A stretch of DNA of 64,000 nucleotides from Sphingomonadaceae bacterium (GCA_947473355.1 CANJCQ010000012.1:1-64000), one strand, 5' to 3'. Shown: positions 47,362-56,433, counted from the stretch's first letter. Notes: generated by a model not told the origin, from the letters alone. A program made the numbers and translations.

Positions 47362-47615
47362 CTGGTTCTCTCCCGGGGAGCTTCAGCTCACCATCATTTT
47401 GGTCGTTACCGGCACAATCTCGGCAGATGTGTGCGATCCACCGACCGTTTTGACCGCGTTTGCTCTTCATTTTCGAGCCCTTTCGGCGATCCTCCCAGAC
47501 CAGCAACACTGCCGCAGCAGGAATGGACTCGCCAAGGCCATAGACCCGCTATACTAACTATCATTCTAGGATGCTAGTTCAATTGTCAACGCAAGCGGGG
47601 CGAGGAAAACTGACC
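47362..47615. promoter_or_regulatory. Divergent promoter region, amidohydrolase/kinase-like genes
   Basis: A 254-bp spacer. TATACT at 47550-47555 resembles a rightward -10 element and is followed by CTAAC and then the palindrome copy at 47562-47578. The same TATACTAAC plus TTCTAG combination recurs at 59169-59184 in front of the TonB receptor gene. Confidence 0.6.
47562..47578 (+). promoter_or_regulatory. Copy of the recurring 17-bp palindrome
   Basis: CATTCTAGGATGCTAGT, core CTAGGATGCTAG with one mismatched pair. It lies just downstream of a possible -10 (TATACT) and 38 bp upstream of the kinase-like gene, a position suited to repression. Confidence 0.6.
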
Positions 47616-48704
47616 ATGACGGTTGCCGTAAACGGTAAGTCCAGGCTTCGGATTCCAGCCAACTGGCAATTCACGCCTGAACAGCTGACGCCGATAATCG
47701 CGGCTCGCCATCCCGGCGCGCGCCTGTCGCGGGTCTCGCTGCTCGATGGCTCGGACGGGACCAGCAGCAGGGCGATGCTCGGACTGGAATATGCGGAAGG
47801 CACGGGACCGGCTGCAGTCTTTGCCAAGACCCAGGGCGATATCTGGCACAGGCTGCTGCATTTCATGACCGGCAACCTTTACCGGGAGGCGCTGCTCTAT
47901 TCCTCAGGGGTGACCATCCCCGTCGAGCATCCCGCCGAATATTTCGGACAGGTCGATCGGCTCCGGCTCAACGAACTGGTCATCATGGAAGATCTCAGCG
48001 CACGGGGCGTTACCCTGCATGACGCAACAAGGCGCCTCTCCGTCGAGGAAATTGCCGAAGGACTGCGCGGCCTTGCCCTGCTTCACAGCGCCTTCTGGCG
48101 GTTCACGGGCGAAAGCCACCCATCGCTGGACTGGGTCGATACATGGCGCGCCACGCGGCGCTTCCGCATGATCCTGCGCGGCACTTGCGGCAAAGGCATA
48201 GCCAATGTCCGTGCCAGCCTTCCGGACCCGGTCGCCGAACTAGGTGCCGCAGGCGTTGAGCACGCATGGACGGCCTATATCAAGACTGTCAGCCAGGGCC
48301 CACTGACCCTGCTGCACGGCGACGCCCATGTCGGCAACACTTACGCCTTGCCCAGCGGCGAGTTCGGCTTCCTCGACTGGGCCTGCGTGCGCCGGGGGAA
48401 CTGGGCCTTCGATCTGGGCTATTTCCTCGTCAGCAGCCTCGATGTGGCGACGCGAAGAGAGCACGAGCGGGAACTGGTCGAACTCTATCGCCAAGCCCTC
48501 GATGTGCCGCCAGCCGACCTGCCCACGCGCGAGCAGGCCTGGCTGCGCTATCGTTCGACCCCGGCCTATGGCCTCGCGGCATGGCTGGGAACGGCATCCA
48601 GCGCCGACTACCAGAGCCATCCGATTTGCTCCACCACGGTGAACCGCTTTGCTACGGCCTTCATGGACCTCGACACGCCGTCGGCAATTGCCAGTCTGGG
48701 CTAA
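47616..48704 (+). CDS. Aminoglycoside-phosphotransferase/EcKinase-like small-molecule kinase
   Basis: A 362-residue protein kinase-like-fold enzyme. It has the nucleotide-binding start with FAKTQGD (catalytic lysine), ELVIMEDLSARG (hinge), the Brenner-type catalytic loop LLHGDAHVGNTY and the metal-binding FLDWACVRRGNWAFDLGYFL. The ATG at 47616 is preceded by GAGG; an ATG further upstream at 47571 overlaps the palindrome copy. Such proteins phosphorylate hydroxyl groups of small molecules. Homologues recur in sphingomonad steroid and terpenoid loci, but the substrate is unknown. A kinase inside a catabolic island is unusual and could activate or detoxify an alcohol intermediate. Confidence 0.82.
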   Translation: MTVAVNGKSRLRIPANWQFTPEQLTPIIAARHPGARLSRVSLLDGSDGTSSRAMLGLEYAEGTGPAAVFAKTQGDIWHRLLHFMTGNLYREALLYSSGVTIPVEHPAEYFGQVDRLRLNELVIMEDLSARGVTLHDATRRLSVEEIAEGLRGLALLHSAFWRFTGESHPSLDWVDTWRATRRFRMILRGTCGKGIANVRASLPDPVAELGAAGVEHAWTAYIKTVSQGPLTLLHGDAHVGNTYALPSGEFGFLDWACVRRGNWAFDLGYFLVSSLDVATRREHERELVELYRQALDVPPADLPTREQAWLRYRSTPAYGLAAWLGTASSADYQSHPICSTTVNRFATAFMDLDTPSAIASLG

Positions 48705-48753
48705 CCGGGCTCGGGTTTCAGGGTCAGCAATCCGGTTGCAGCAGCATTTCTGA

Positions 48754-48770
48754 AATGCTAACATGTTAGA
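48754..48770 (+). promoter_or_regulatory. Copy of the recurring 17-bp palindrome (perfect core)
   Basis: AATGCTAACATGTTAGA. Its core CTAACATGTTAG (48758-48769) is a perfect 12-bp palindrome. It sits 27 bp upstream of the xylT start codon. Confidence 0.65.
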
Positions 48771-48796
48771 AATGGACTGCTAGGGTTTGGGCGGCT

Positions 48797-49096
48797 TTGT
48801 CTGACATTGAACATCTCGTTACCGACCATTTCAGCGGCCACGCGTTCCCCTGCCGTGGCGGCGAGACCTTGCTCAATGCGGCGGCACGTTCGGGCAGGCA
48901 GATCATTCGCGTCGGCTGCCGCGCAGGGGGGTGCGGCCTGTGCAAGGTGCAGGTGCTGGGTGGCCGTTACGATACCGGCAAGATGAGCCGGGCGCAGGTC
49001 AGCGAAGCAGAAGAAGTACGGGGATTTGTCCTCGCCTGCCGGACCCTGCCTGCCGGTGCTCTCGAAATTCTCAGCCAGAACGAAACCAACGCATAG
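48797..49096 (+). CDS. xylT: XylT-type [2Fe-2S] ferredoxin
   Basis: A 99-residue plant-type ferredoxin with Cys41, Cys46, Cys49 (CRAGGCGLC) and Cys81 (LACRTLPAG) as cluster ligands. It lies 11 bp upstream of the catechol 2,3-dioxygenase gene. This is the arrangement of xylT-xylE and dmpQ-dmpB, where the ferredoxin re-reduces the active-site iron of the dioxygenase after it is inactivated by substituted catechols. The start appears to be a TTG at 48797, since no ATG or GTG fits. This could keep its level low. It might also serve a P450 of the island. Confidence 0.9.
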   Translation: MSDIEHLVTDHFSGHAFPCRGGETLLNAAARSGRQIIRVGCRAGGCGLCKVQVLGGRYDTGKMSRAQVSEAEEVRGFVLACRTLPAGALEILSQNETNA

Positions 49097-49107
49097 GGAG
49101 TGTGAAA

Positions 49108-50028
49108 ATGAACAAGGGTGTGATGCGGCCGGGCCACGTGCAAATCAGGGTCATGGATATGGCAGCAGCCGTCCATCACTATCGCGATGTGGTCGGCCTG
49201 GTCGAAACCCATCGCGATGCTGCGGGCCGGGTCTACCTCAAGGGGTGGACCGAGAGCGACAAATTCTCCGTCGTCCTGCGCGAGACCGATCAACCGGGGC
49301 TGGATTTCAACGGCTTCAAGGTGGTCAGCAACGAAGTGCTTGATAGCCTGGCCGGGGAACTCAAGGCCTTTGGCTGCAAGGTCGAGGAAATTCCCGCCGG
49401 CGAACTCGATGACTGCGGCCGACGCGTCCGCTTTGACTCCCCCACCGGCCACATTTTCGAACTCTATGCCGAAAAGACCCGCACCGGCAAATGGGGGCTT
49501 CCTTCAGTCAACCCGGAAGCCTGGCCGCGCGGGCTTGCAGGCATGAAGGTCAACCGCTTCGATCACTGCCTGTTCTATGGCGGTGACCTCGACGGGACCT
49601 TTGACCTGTTCACCTCGGTTCTGGGCTTCCATCTGACAGAGCAAGTCGTCGACGGCGACCTGCGCATCGCCCAGTTCCTCACCTGCTCGATGAAGGAGCA
49701 TGACATCGCCTTCATCCGCCATGCCGAAGACGGCAAGCTGCATCATGTCTCGTTCGAGCTGGAAACCTGGGAGGACATGCTGCGGGCCGCCGACATCATC
49801 ACCATGGAAGACGTGCCCCACGACATCGGGCCGACCCGCCACGGCCTGACGCATGGGCAAGTGGTCTACTTCTTCGACCCATCGGGCAACCGCAACGAGG
49901 TGTTCTGCGGCGGCGATTACTTCTATCCTGATCACGAGCCGGTAACCTGGACTGCTGATAAGCTCGGCAAGGCGATCTTCTATCACTCACGCGAATTGAA
50001 TGACCGCTTCCTCAGCGCCCTGACCTGA
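49108..50028 (+). CDS. xylE: Catechol 2,3-dioxygenase
   Basis: A 306-residue type I extradiol dioxygenase that reads almost like XylE/DmpB throughout, beginning [18 protein letters not shown]. The Fe(II) ligands are His153 ([10 protein letters not shown]), His213 ([10 protein letters not shown]) and Glu264 ([10 protein letters not shown]). The signature [20 protein letters not shown] is complete. An AGGGAG site precedes the ATG. It opens catechol or alkyl-catechols to 2-hydroxymuconic semialdehydes or ketones, which the hydrolase at 29567 and the enzymes at 41461-44241 would degrade. Followed by a strong hairpin. Confidence 0.97.
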   Translation: MNKGVMRPGHVQIRVMDMAAAVHHYRDVVGLVETHRDAAGRVYLKGWTESDKFSVVLRETDQPGLDFNGFKVVSNEVLDSLAGELKAFGCKVEEIPAGELDDCGRRVRFDSPTGHIFELYAEKTRTGKWGLPSVNPEAWPRGLAGMKVNRFDHCLFYGGDLDGTFDLFTSVLGFHLTEQVVDGDLRIAQFLTCSMKEHDIAFIRHAEDGKLHHVSFELETWEDMLRAADIITMEDVPHDIGPTRHGLTHGQVVYFFDPSGNRNEVFCGGDYFYPDHEPVTWTADKLGKAIFYHSRELNDRFLSALT

Positions 50029-50040
50029 ACATTCGAACGA

Positions 50041-50071
50041 CTGGAGCTGCGCGCCGGAACGCGCACTCCAG
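50041..50071. terminator. Hairpin terminator between xylE and TauD-like gene
   Basis: CTGGAG pairs with CTCCAG and TGCGCG with CGCGCA, with one bulged C and the six-base loop CCGGAA. It lies 12 bp after the xylE stop and before the convergent gene stop at 50086. No T-run follows, so it may be bidirectional and factor-assisted. Confidence 0.65.
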
Positions 50072-50085
50072 CACGTTCAGACGCG

Positions 50086-50922
50086 TCAGGCGCGGATCGG
50101 TTCTTCGCCTTCCAGCTTGGTGCGATGCAGCTCGCGCCCGGAGTCGAGCGGATAAGGAGTCGCGCGGTGCAGCGTGCCGGTGTTGTCCCACATCACCATG
50201 TCGCCGACCGACCATTCGTGAACATAGCGGAACGGCTCGCTGGTCGCCCATTCCCGCAGTCCATTGAGCAGCCGCGTGCCCTGTTTGTTGTCCATGCCGA
50301 CAATGTTCCGGGCCGTGCAGCCGAGCACCAGCGACTTGCGGCCTGACTTGTGAGTCCAGACCAGCGGCAACTCGATGTCGCCGACATCCATGAACATTTC
50401 GAGTTTGGCTTGGTCAGGTTCCGGATCGTAATAGAACAGCGAACTCCAGGCCGAATGCATCGCGGACAAGCCCTCGAGCTCAGCCTTTTTCTCGTCGGAG
50501 AGCGCATCGTAGGCGGCATAGGTGCTGGCAAATTCAGTGTTGCCGCCAGTCGCTGAAAGCACTTTGGCGCAAAGTATCGAGGACAGGATCGGCACCGGCT
50601 GCATGGTGCCGTCGAAATGCCAATAGAGCGATCCCTTGAGGTATTCGACACCGGTTGATTTCTCCGGATCCAGCGAAACCGTGAAGACATCTTCACCGGT
50701 GCGCTCGCGCACAACCGTGCCGAGAGTCTCGGTAAACCGGAGTTGTTCTTCATCAGTGAAATTGATCCTGGGAAAGACCAGCACACCCCGCGCTTCAAGC
50801 AGATTGCGGATTTCGCCGGCATGCTCACCGCTCAGCAACGCCTGCTTGTCGGCACGGATAACCGATCCGATGTTCGGTTTGATATCTGCGGTTTCCAGCC
50901 CGGATTGCAAAACATCAGTCAT
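50086..50922 (-). CDS. TauD/TfdA-family Fe(II)/2-oxoglutarate dioxygenase
   Basis: A 278-residue dioxygenase. The iron site is His102-x-Asp104 in LYWHFDGT with His252 in GTLHRATPY, and the 2-oxoglutarate-binding arginine is near residue 263-267. It would hydroxylate or cleave an ether-type substrate with decarboxylation of 2-oxoglutarate. It is the last gene of the minus-strand operon starting with the Baeyer-Villiger enzyme. A second TauD-like protein is at 61753; the two are only distantly similar. Confidence 0.9.
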   Translation of the reverse strand: MTDVLQSGLETADIKPNIGSVIRADKQALLSGEHAGEIRNLLEARGVLVFPRINFTDEEQLRFTETLGTVVRERTGEDVFTVSLDPEKSTGVEYLKGSLYWHFDGTMQPVPILSSILCAKVLSATGGNTEFASTYAAYDALSDEKKAELEGLSAMHSAWSSLFYYDPEPDQAKLEMFMDVGDIELPLVWTHKSGRKSLVLGCTARNIVGMDNKQGTRLLNGLREWATSEPFRYVHEWSVGDMVMWDNTGTLHRATPYPLDSGRELHRTKLEGEEPIRA

Positions 50923-50958
50923 ATCTGTTCTCCTGTCTTCCGTCGTGTTGCTGAGTGG

Positions 50959-51708
50959 TCAGCCAATAACCCGCCCGCCATTGACGCCAATCGTCTGCCC
51001 GGTGACATATCCGGTTGCTTCCGAAGCGAGCCAGGAAACGGCATTGGCGATGTCCGCAGCTTCGCCCAACCGGCGGACCGGCATCATCTGCGCCGCCTGT
51101 TCCGGCGTCATTGGCATGAGATTCTTGTTTTCCTCATACATGATCGTGCCCGTGATCGATGCAGGCGGGACATTGTTGACAGTGATGCCCAACGGTCCAA
51201 GCTCAAGCGCAAGGGTCTTGGTGAACGAAATCACGCCGCCCTTTGACGACGAATATGCCGCCATGCCCGCTGTACCCGATTGTGCACTGGAGGATGAAAT
51301 GTTGATGATCCGCCCCCAGTGGGCATCCTTCATATCGGGCAGAACAACCTGGGTGACGATGAAGGTCCCTTTCAGGTTGATCGCCATCGTCCGGTCCCAG
51401 AGTTCGTCGGTGACCTGTTCGAAGGGTACGAAGCCGGCAATTCCGGCATTATTCACCAGTACCGTCACCGGGCCAAAGGTCTGCCGAAGCGCATTGACCG
51501 CCCCCGTAACTTCCCCGCGATCAGCGACGCTGGCTTGCAGCGCCATGGCCTTGCCGCCGTTGGCGACAATTTCGCCTGCGACCTTTTGGGCACCCTCGAT
51601 ATTCACATCGAGCACGCCAACAGCCATACCGTCCTGCGCAAGACGGCGACATATTTCCGCTCCAATTCCGGCGGCAGCGCCGGTCACCAATGCAACTTTC
51701 TGGCTCAT
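50959..51708 (-). CDS. SDR-family oxidoreductase (FabG-like)
   Basis: A 249-residue classical SDR: TGAAAGIGAEICRRL, LDVN at the end of beta2 (NAD preference), NNAG, NISSSSAQSG and YSSSK. The C-terminal segment ends in TGQTIGVNGGRVIG. All catalytic residues are present. It lies in a run of three SDR genes downstream of the Baeyer-Villiger monooxygenase gene, which suggests successive alcohol/ketone interconversions. The exact step is unknown. Confidence 0.9.
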   Translation of the reverse strand: MSQKVALVTGAAAGIGAEICRRLAQDGMAVGVLDVNIEGAQKVAGEIVANGGKAMALQASVADRGEVTGAVNALRQTFGPVTVLVNNAGIAGFVPFEQVTDELWDRTMAINLKGTFIVTQVVLPDMKDAHWGRIINISSSSAQSGTAGMAAYSSSKGGVISFTKTLALELGPLGITVNNVPPASITGTIMYEENKNLMPMTPEQAAQMMPVRRLGEAADIANAVSWLASEATGYVTGQTIGVNGGRVIG

Positions 51709-51723
51709 GTTTTCTCTCCCCGA

Positions 51724-52647
51724 TCAGGCTTCTGCGGCACCCTTGCGCGCCATTTCGAAACTGCGGCCCATATGTTCAGAAAAGCCCGATGGCACAGGCG
51801 CCAGCAACCAGAGCTTTTCAGTGTCGCGGATCTCGTCCAGATGCTCTGCAACCTCTTCGCTGGTCCACGAAGGCCGATAGATACCCTCGGTTTCAGCCAC
51901 CAGCGCCCGCGCCACGCGGCCCGCCATCGAGACAAGCATTTCGCCGGTGATCGAACAGCTCTCATGCGCCAGATAGGCCACCACCGGGGCCACCAGTTCG
52001 GGGCCGCACGGGGGGAACTTCTCGGTATCGAGCAGCCCGCCCATCCGCGTCATCGCGCCCGGCAGGATGATGTTGCACCTCACACCCTTGTCTGCGCCAT
52101 CCAGCGCGACGGCATTGTTCATGCCGATTAGCCCCGACTTGGCCACAGCATAGGGCAGGCTCTTGGCCAGGCTGTAGAGCCCGCCGATCGAGCCAGTGAG
52201 CACGATCCGACCATAACCCGCTTTGCACATGGCCGGATACGCCGGGCGCAGGACATGGAAAGCCCCGCGCAAATGGACATCGATCACCGCATCGAAATCT
52301 TCCTGGGTCAAGTCTGCCAGCGAACCGTGGCGGACATTGCCGGCATTGTGGATGAGGATATCGATCCCGCCAAAAGTGTCGAGCGCGGTCTGGATGATGG
52401 CCTTGCCGCCCGCCGGCGTGGCCACGCTTTCGGTCGTAGCAACAGCCTCGCCGCCCAGTTCCCTGATCTCGCGCGCAACTTCCTCGGCCGGGCCCTGGTC
52501 CGAACCGGCACCCGTCAGATCGGCCCCGATATCGTTGACGACGATTTTCGCACCCTTCGAGGCCAGCAGGTGGGCATAGGAGCGCCCCAGCCCCCGCCCC
52601 GCGCCGGTGATGACGGCAACCCGGCCATCAAACCTGTGTTCGTTCAT
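51724..52647 (-). CDS. SDR-family oxidoreductase (17beta-HSD4-like)
   Basis: A 307-residue SDR of the same extended subtype as the protein at 3388: TGAGRGLGRSYAHLLASKGAKIVVNDIG, an inserted segment, NAGN instead of NNAG, LTGSIGGL and YAVAK. It starts 4 bp inside the preceding SDR gene stop region (overlap 52644-52647), so translation is coupled. The subtype is related to the dehydrogenase domain of peroxisomal multifunctional enzyme 2, which acts on 3-hydroxyacyl-CoA esters. A CoA-ester substrate is therefore possible. Confidence 0.88.
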   Translation of the reverse strand: MNEHRFDGRVAVITGAGRGLGRSYAHLLASKGAKIVVNDIGADLTGAGSDQGPAEEVAREIRELGGEAVATTESVATPAGGKAIIQTALDTFGGIDILIHNAGNVRHGSLADLTQEDFDAVIDVHLRGAFHVLRPAYPAMCKAGYGRIVLTGSIGGLYSLAKSLPYAVAKSGLIGMNNAVALDGADKGVRCNIILPGAMTRMGGLLDTEKFPPCGPELVAPVVAYLAHESCSITGEMLVSMAGRVARALVAETEGIYRPSWTSEEVAEHLDEIRDTEKLWLLAPVPSGFSEHMGRSFEMARKGAAEA

Positions 52648-53528
52648 TGTACAACTCCCCTTGCCGTAACTGGCTGCCAGATCGGCGCGCCGCGCTCCTC
52701 GCGCAGCGACGGGACCACGCTCCCGTCGATATCGGTTATCCCGTATTCCTGCGCGAGTTCGGCGGTGATGAAAGTGCCGCCCGAATGCCGCATAACGTCT
52801 GGATCAGCGCTCAACGCTGCGATCACGCGTCCGGGAAATTCGGGGCTGCTGCCGACCGCCGGATTGGTGACGGTCGACTGCTGCAATTCAGCGTTCTTCT
52901 CGATTGCCGCGCGCGCCAGTTCGGTGAAAGTGAAACCCTGCCAGAGCGAGAGCGAGGCGACATTATGCGACTCCAACTCGATTGCCATGTCCCGCGCCAT
53001 CCGGTCGACCGCAGACTTGCACATGCCGAACACGACATTGAAGGTATAGCTTACCCCGGTGTAGCCGGAGATCGCGACGATCAGGCCGGAGCCTTGCGGA
53101 ACCATGATCTTCGCTGCGTGCCAGGCCGCGACATAGCTGGAGCGCACTCCGACATCGACCATCCGCCAATCGCTCAGCGGCTGCTCCCAATAGGGATGCA
53201 GGTCTGGCAAGTGGTCTGGAACCGCGAAGGCATTGTTGACGAGGATGTCGAGGCGCTGCTGTTCGCCCGCAATCCGGGCGAACAGCGCCGCGACCGCGTC
53301 ATCGTCGCCATGATCGACCTGCACGGCGATCCCCTTGCCGCCCCGGCGATCCACCTCGGCCGCCGTCTCCTCAAGGCTGCCCGGCAGAGTCGATCTGCCC
53401 GCCACGGCGGTTCGTCCGGTGACATAGACAGTGGCCCCTTCATCGGCGAGCGCCAAAGCAATACCCTTGCCGATGCCGCGACTGGCGCCGGTCACTAATG
53501 CCACTTTGCCCGCAAGTGCCGGCATCAT
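52644..53528 (-). CDS. SDR-like protein with Phe in place of the catalytic Tyr
   Basis: A 294-residue SDR most like the DHRS1 group: TGASRGIGKGIALALADEGATVYVTGRT, NNAF, then AISGYTG for the serine. Where YxxxK is expected, the sequence is FGMCK, in the otherwise well-aligned context FNVVFGMCKSAVDRMARDMA. The codon is TTC, so this is a real replacement and not a reading error of a Tyr codon elsewhere. The enzyme may be inactive as a redox catalyst, or use another residue. The ATG at 53528 was chosen because GAGG lies upstream. It is 82 bp downstream of the Baeyer-Villiger gene. Confidence 0.85.
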   Translation of the reverse strand: MMPALAGKVALVTGASRGIGKGIALALADEGATVYVTGRTAVAGRSTLPGSLEETAAEVDRRGGKGIAVQVDHGDDDAVAALFARIAGEQQRLDILVNNAFAVPDHLPDLHPYWEQPLSDWRMVDVGVRSSYVAAWHAAKIMVPQGSGLIVAISGYTGVSYTFNVVFGMCKSAVDRMARDMAIELESHNVASLSLWQGFTFTELARAAIEKNAELQQSTVTNPAVGSSPEFPGRVIAALSADPDVMRHSGGTFITAELAQEYGITDIDGSVVPSLREERGAPIWQPVTARGVVQ

Positions 53529-53609
53529 CGTGCCTCGATCATCATTGCAGCGCGCCGCAAGGACAGCGAAGCCCATCCGCCACGTTCCTCGCTTCGGCCG
53601 AAAATTCGC

Positions 53610-55445
53610 TCACCGGCTCTCATTCAGCAGGAGCCCTTCCATTTTGCCATTGTCGCGCCACTGCTCCAGGATTTGCTCGAAGGCGTAGAATCCGGGCCCG
53701 TAGTTATCACCGAAGATGAAGCGGTGTTTCTGCTCGCCTTCGTTGAAAAAGTAGCTGGGCGTGCACTCGCGCGCGAATTCGCTCATATCGACCGCCGTTT
53801 CGCGGACATGGCCGATCCACGCATCCTGCGCCTCCTGGCTTGGCTCGACAACCGTGGCGCCGCGTTCGAGCGCCTCGCTGACGATGTAACCAATGTGGCG
53901 ACCCTGCGCCAGGAAGGTTGCAGTGGTGGTGGCGTTCACCCCGCCCTGTGTGTAGCCGGTAAAGAACAGGTTCGGGAACTTGCAGGCCATCATGCCATGC
54001 AGCGTGCGGAAGCCATCCTCCCAGTAATCATAGATCGACAAGCCGTCGCGGCCCTCGATGACGTCGATCCCCCAGCGGCGGCGCAATCCGCTGGTCACCT
54101 CGTAGCCGCTGGCAAAGACCATGCAGTCGATTTCATGTTCGATGCCGTCATGCACGAAGCCGTTCTCGGACATTCTCTCAAGACCGCGTGTTTCCGAAAC
54201 GTCGATCAGCTTTACGTTGGGACGGTTGAAGGTGGGATAATATACATCGCTGGAGCACGGCCGTTTGCACATGAAGCGGTAGTAAGGCTTGAGCGCTTCC
54301 GCCGTTTCCTTGTCCTCGACGATCTGATCGACGCGGTTTCGCAAGCGCTGCATAACCTGAAAATCCATGACGTCACGCCGCGCCATGAATTCTTCCATGC
54401 TTGTCGGCCAACCGATTTCATCGAACTCGGCTGACAGGTTCCGGCTGATTTCGGTCCAGATGTCGCCAACAAGATCAGGCTCGCCGGGATCCAGTCGCTC
54501 CATGCCAGCACGATGGAAATTCCTGATACGCTCTTGTTGCCAGCCCGGCTTCTGCGACTTGTACCATTCCGCATCGGTCGGCACGTTGTTGCGCTGATCG
54601 ACGCAGGAGGGCGTGCGCTGGATGACATAGAGCTGCTTGGCGTACTGGCCGAGATAGGGAATGACCTGAACCGCCGTCGCGCCGGTACCGATAATCGCCA
54701 CCTTTTTGTCGGCAAGCTTGTCGAGAACAGGATCCTCGCGGTGACCACCCGTATAATCGTAATCCCAACGGGCTGTGTGGAACATCTTGCCCTTGAAGTC
54801 GCGGATGCCCGGTATGCCAGGAAGCTTGGGCTTGTTGATCGGCCCCATCGCCAAAACGACAAACCGCGCCTCGATTTCGTCACCGCGACTGGTTCCGACG
54901 CGCCAGCGCTTGATCCCGTCGTCCCAGCGCAAAGTCTCGATCATCGTATGGAACAAGGCCTTGTCATAAAGGCCGAACTGCTCGGCAATGAGCTGGCAGT
55001 GCCGCAATATCTCATAGCCGTCCGTATACTTTTTCGACGGGACAAAGCCTGTTTCTTCCAACAATGGCATATAGCAATATGCGTCATTGTCGCATTGCAG
55101 CCCGGGAAACCGGTTCCAGTACCATACACCGCCGAAATCGCCGGCATGATCGATGGTGTAGAAATCATCGACGCCCGCCTTCTTCAGCTGAATGGCGGCG
55201 GCCATGCCGCTGTAACCGGCGCCGAGGATCACCGTATCGACCTGTCCGGTTACCGGGCTGCGTGGCTTTATCGGCGAATAAGGATCGACTTCGTAAGACC
55301 TGGCAAAATCACCCTTTGATTCAATATACTGCTCACTGCCCATTTGGCGGAAACGCTTGTCCCGCTCCTGCCGGTATTTCAACTTCAATGCTGGGACGTC
55401 AACTTCACCGACAGGAGGCAAATTCGTTGATTGAATCTGTACCAT
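53610..55445 (-). CDS. Baeyer-Villiger-type flavin monooxygenase
   Basis: A 611-residue class B flavoprotein monooxygenase. The first dinucleotide fold is VILGAGYSGMAAAIQL, and the Baeyer-Villiger fingerprint FxGxxxHxxxW reads FKGKMFHTARW. The second (NADPH) fold is VAIIGTGATAVQVIPYLG. The N-terminal extension of about 65 residues is like that of steroid and large-ketone monooxygenases. The ATG at 55445 follows GGAG; a GTG four codons earlier is possible. It would turn a cyclic ketone into a lactone. It leads an operon with three SDRs and a TauD-like enzyme. Confidence 0.92.
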   Translation of the reverse strand: MVQIQSTNLPPVGEVDVPALKLKYRQERDKRFRQMGSEQYIESKGDFARSYEVDPYSPIKPRSPVTGQVDTVILGAGYSGMAAAIQLKKAGVDDFYTIDHAGDFGGVWYWNRFPGLQCDNDAYCYMPLLEETGFVPSKKYTDGYEILRHCQLIAEQFGLYDKALFHTMIETLRWDDGIKRWRVGTSRGDEIEARFVVLAMGPINKPKLPGIPGIRDFKGKMFHTARWDYDYTGGHREDPVLDKLADKKVAIIGTGATAVQVIPYLGQYAKQLYVIQRTPSCVDQRNNVPTDAEWYKSQKPGWQQERIRNFHRAGMERLDPGEPDLVGDIWTEISRNLSAEFDEIGWPTSMEEFMARRDVMDFQVMQRLRNRVDQIVEDKETAEALKPYYRFMCKRPCSSDVYYPTFNRPNVKLIDVSETRGLERMSENGFVHDGIEHEIDCMVFASGYEVTSGLRRRWGIDVIEGRDGLSIYDYWEDGFRTLHGMMACKFPNLFFTGYTQGGVNATTTATFLAQGRHIGYIVSEALERGATVVEPSQEAQDAWIGHVRETAVDMSEFARECTPSYFFNEGEQKHRFIFGDNYGPGFYAFEQILEQWRDNGKMEGLLLNESR

Positions 55446-55596
55446 TCCAAAAACCACTCCAGACTTGAAAAGCTCTTCCCGAAGCCCCTGTTTCGCAAGG
55501 GCTCCATTTTTTTGGCGGTAAGCTCCGGGGGTGGAACCCAGCTATCGACAGCTCTGGAAGCAGCGTTGGAATCGCCAGACAATCGCCTCCCGGGGA

Positions 55597-56433
55597 TCAG
55601 TCGGTGATCACACCGTTTGGCCCAACCCGTGGTATGGCGGGGCAGTCACCAAACCGCTGGCCCGGCTTCATGCCGAACTGGTCATAGTGCGGATGAGCAA
55701 TCCCGTTGTAGATGGCGTCCGGGCGGTGAAAACGCACCGACAGCGCAGAACGACGGCGGGTTCCGGTGTTTGCCGCCGAACCATGGACAGTGATGTCCCA
55801 ATGCGCCTGGGCATCGCCGGCCTTCAAAGCCTTGCCGCCCGCAACCTTCATATCGCGGAGCTGCGGATAGGCATCGCGAATGTCGCGATCCACCTCGATA
55901 TAGCCAAGCGGACCCTCTTTGTGAGAGCCTTCGAGATATTGCAGCACGCCCATATCGTCATCCATGTCTTCCAGAGCGATCCAGATCGACAGATTCCCCC
56001 AGCGGTCAAAGGGCCAGAACGAAAAGTCCTGATGCCATGGCACCTCGAACGTGCCGACCGGCTTGAAAAAGCTGATGTCCTGCACAAACACCGCCTCCGG
56101 CACTTTCATCAATTCCACGACCGCCCCGGTAATCCGCGGCGAGGTGACGAATTCCATCATTTTCGGATTGCGAAACGCGGTGCCGTCATGAAGCATGAGC
56201 ATGGTTGAATCGATATCGGGGCTGTCGGGCCCGCTCAGGAAGCCGCGATCGGGAATGTCCAGCAGCAGATCGCGAATCCGCGAAACATCGGCCTTGTCGA
56301 GAAAGCCCGGAAGCGACACCCAGCTTTTCTCATGCAGGCTTTTAATCTGCTCTTCGGTAATGGGGTAGCGCTTGTCGAGACTTCTGCTGCCAGCGGCTTG
56401 TTCACTCACCAAATCTGCATTTTGACTTGTCAT
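55597..56433 (-). CDS. Phytanoyl-CoA dioxygenase (PhyH)-family oxygenase
   Basis: A 278-residue Fe(II)/2-oxoglutarate oxygenase. The HxD motif is in VPWHQDFSFWP, the distal histidine in TVHGSAANTG, and the 2-oxoglutarate-binding arginine follows in RRRSALSVRF. The ATG at 56433 is preceded by GGAGG. It is divergent from the VOC gene, separated by 229 bp with GTAC-rich palindromes. It would hydroxylate a small organic acid, CoA ester or terpenoid. The genomic pair PhyH/VOC is a separate small transcription unit from the operon to its left. Confidence 0.88.
   Translation of the reverse strand: MTSQNADLVSEQAAGSRSLDKRYPITEEQIKSLHEKSWVSLPGFLDKADVSRIRDLLLDIPDRGFLSGPDSPDIDSTMLMLHDGTAFRNPKMMEFVTSPRITGAVVELMKVPEAVFVQDISFFKPVGTFEVPWHQDFSFWPFDRWGNLSIWIALEDMDDDMGVLQYLEGSHKEGPLGYIEVDRDIRDAYPQLRDMKVAGGKALKAGDAQAHWDITVHGSAANTGTRRRSALSVRFHRPDAIYNGIAHPHYDQFGMKPGQRFGDCPAIPRVGPNGVITD

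Noticed and set aside
55469..55515. Hairpin AGCCC/GGGCT followed by a T-run upstream of the Baeyer-Villiger gene
   Set aside because: The T-run is on the plus strand and no plus-strand gene ends here; the stem is only five base pairs.
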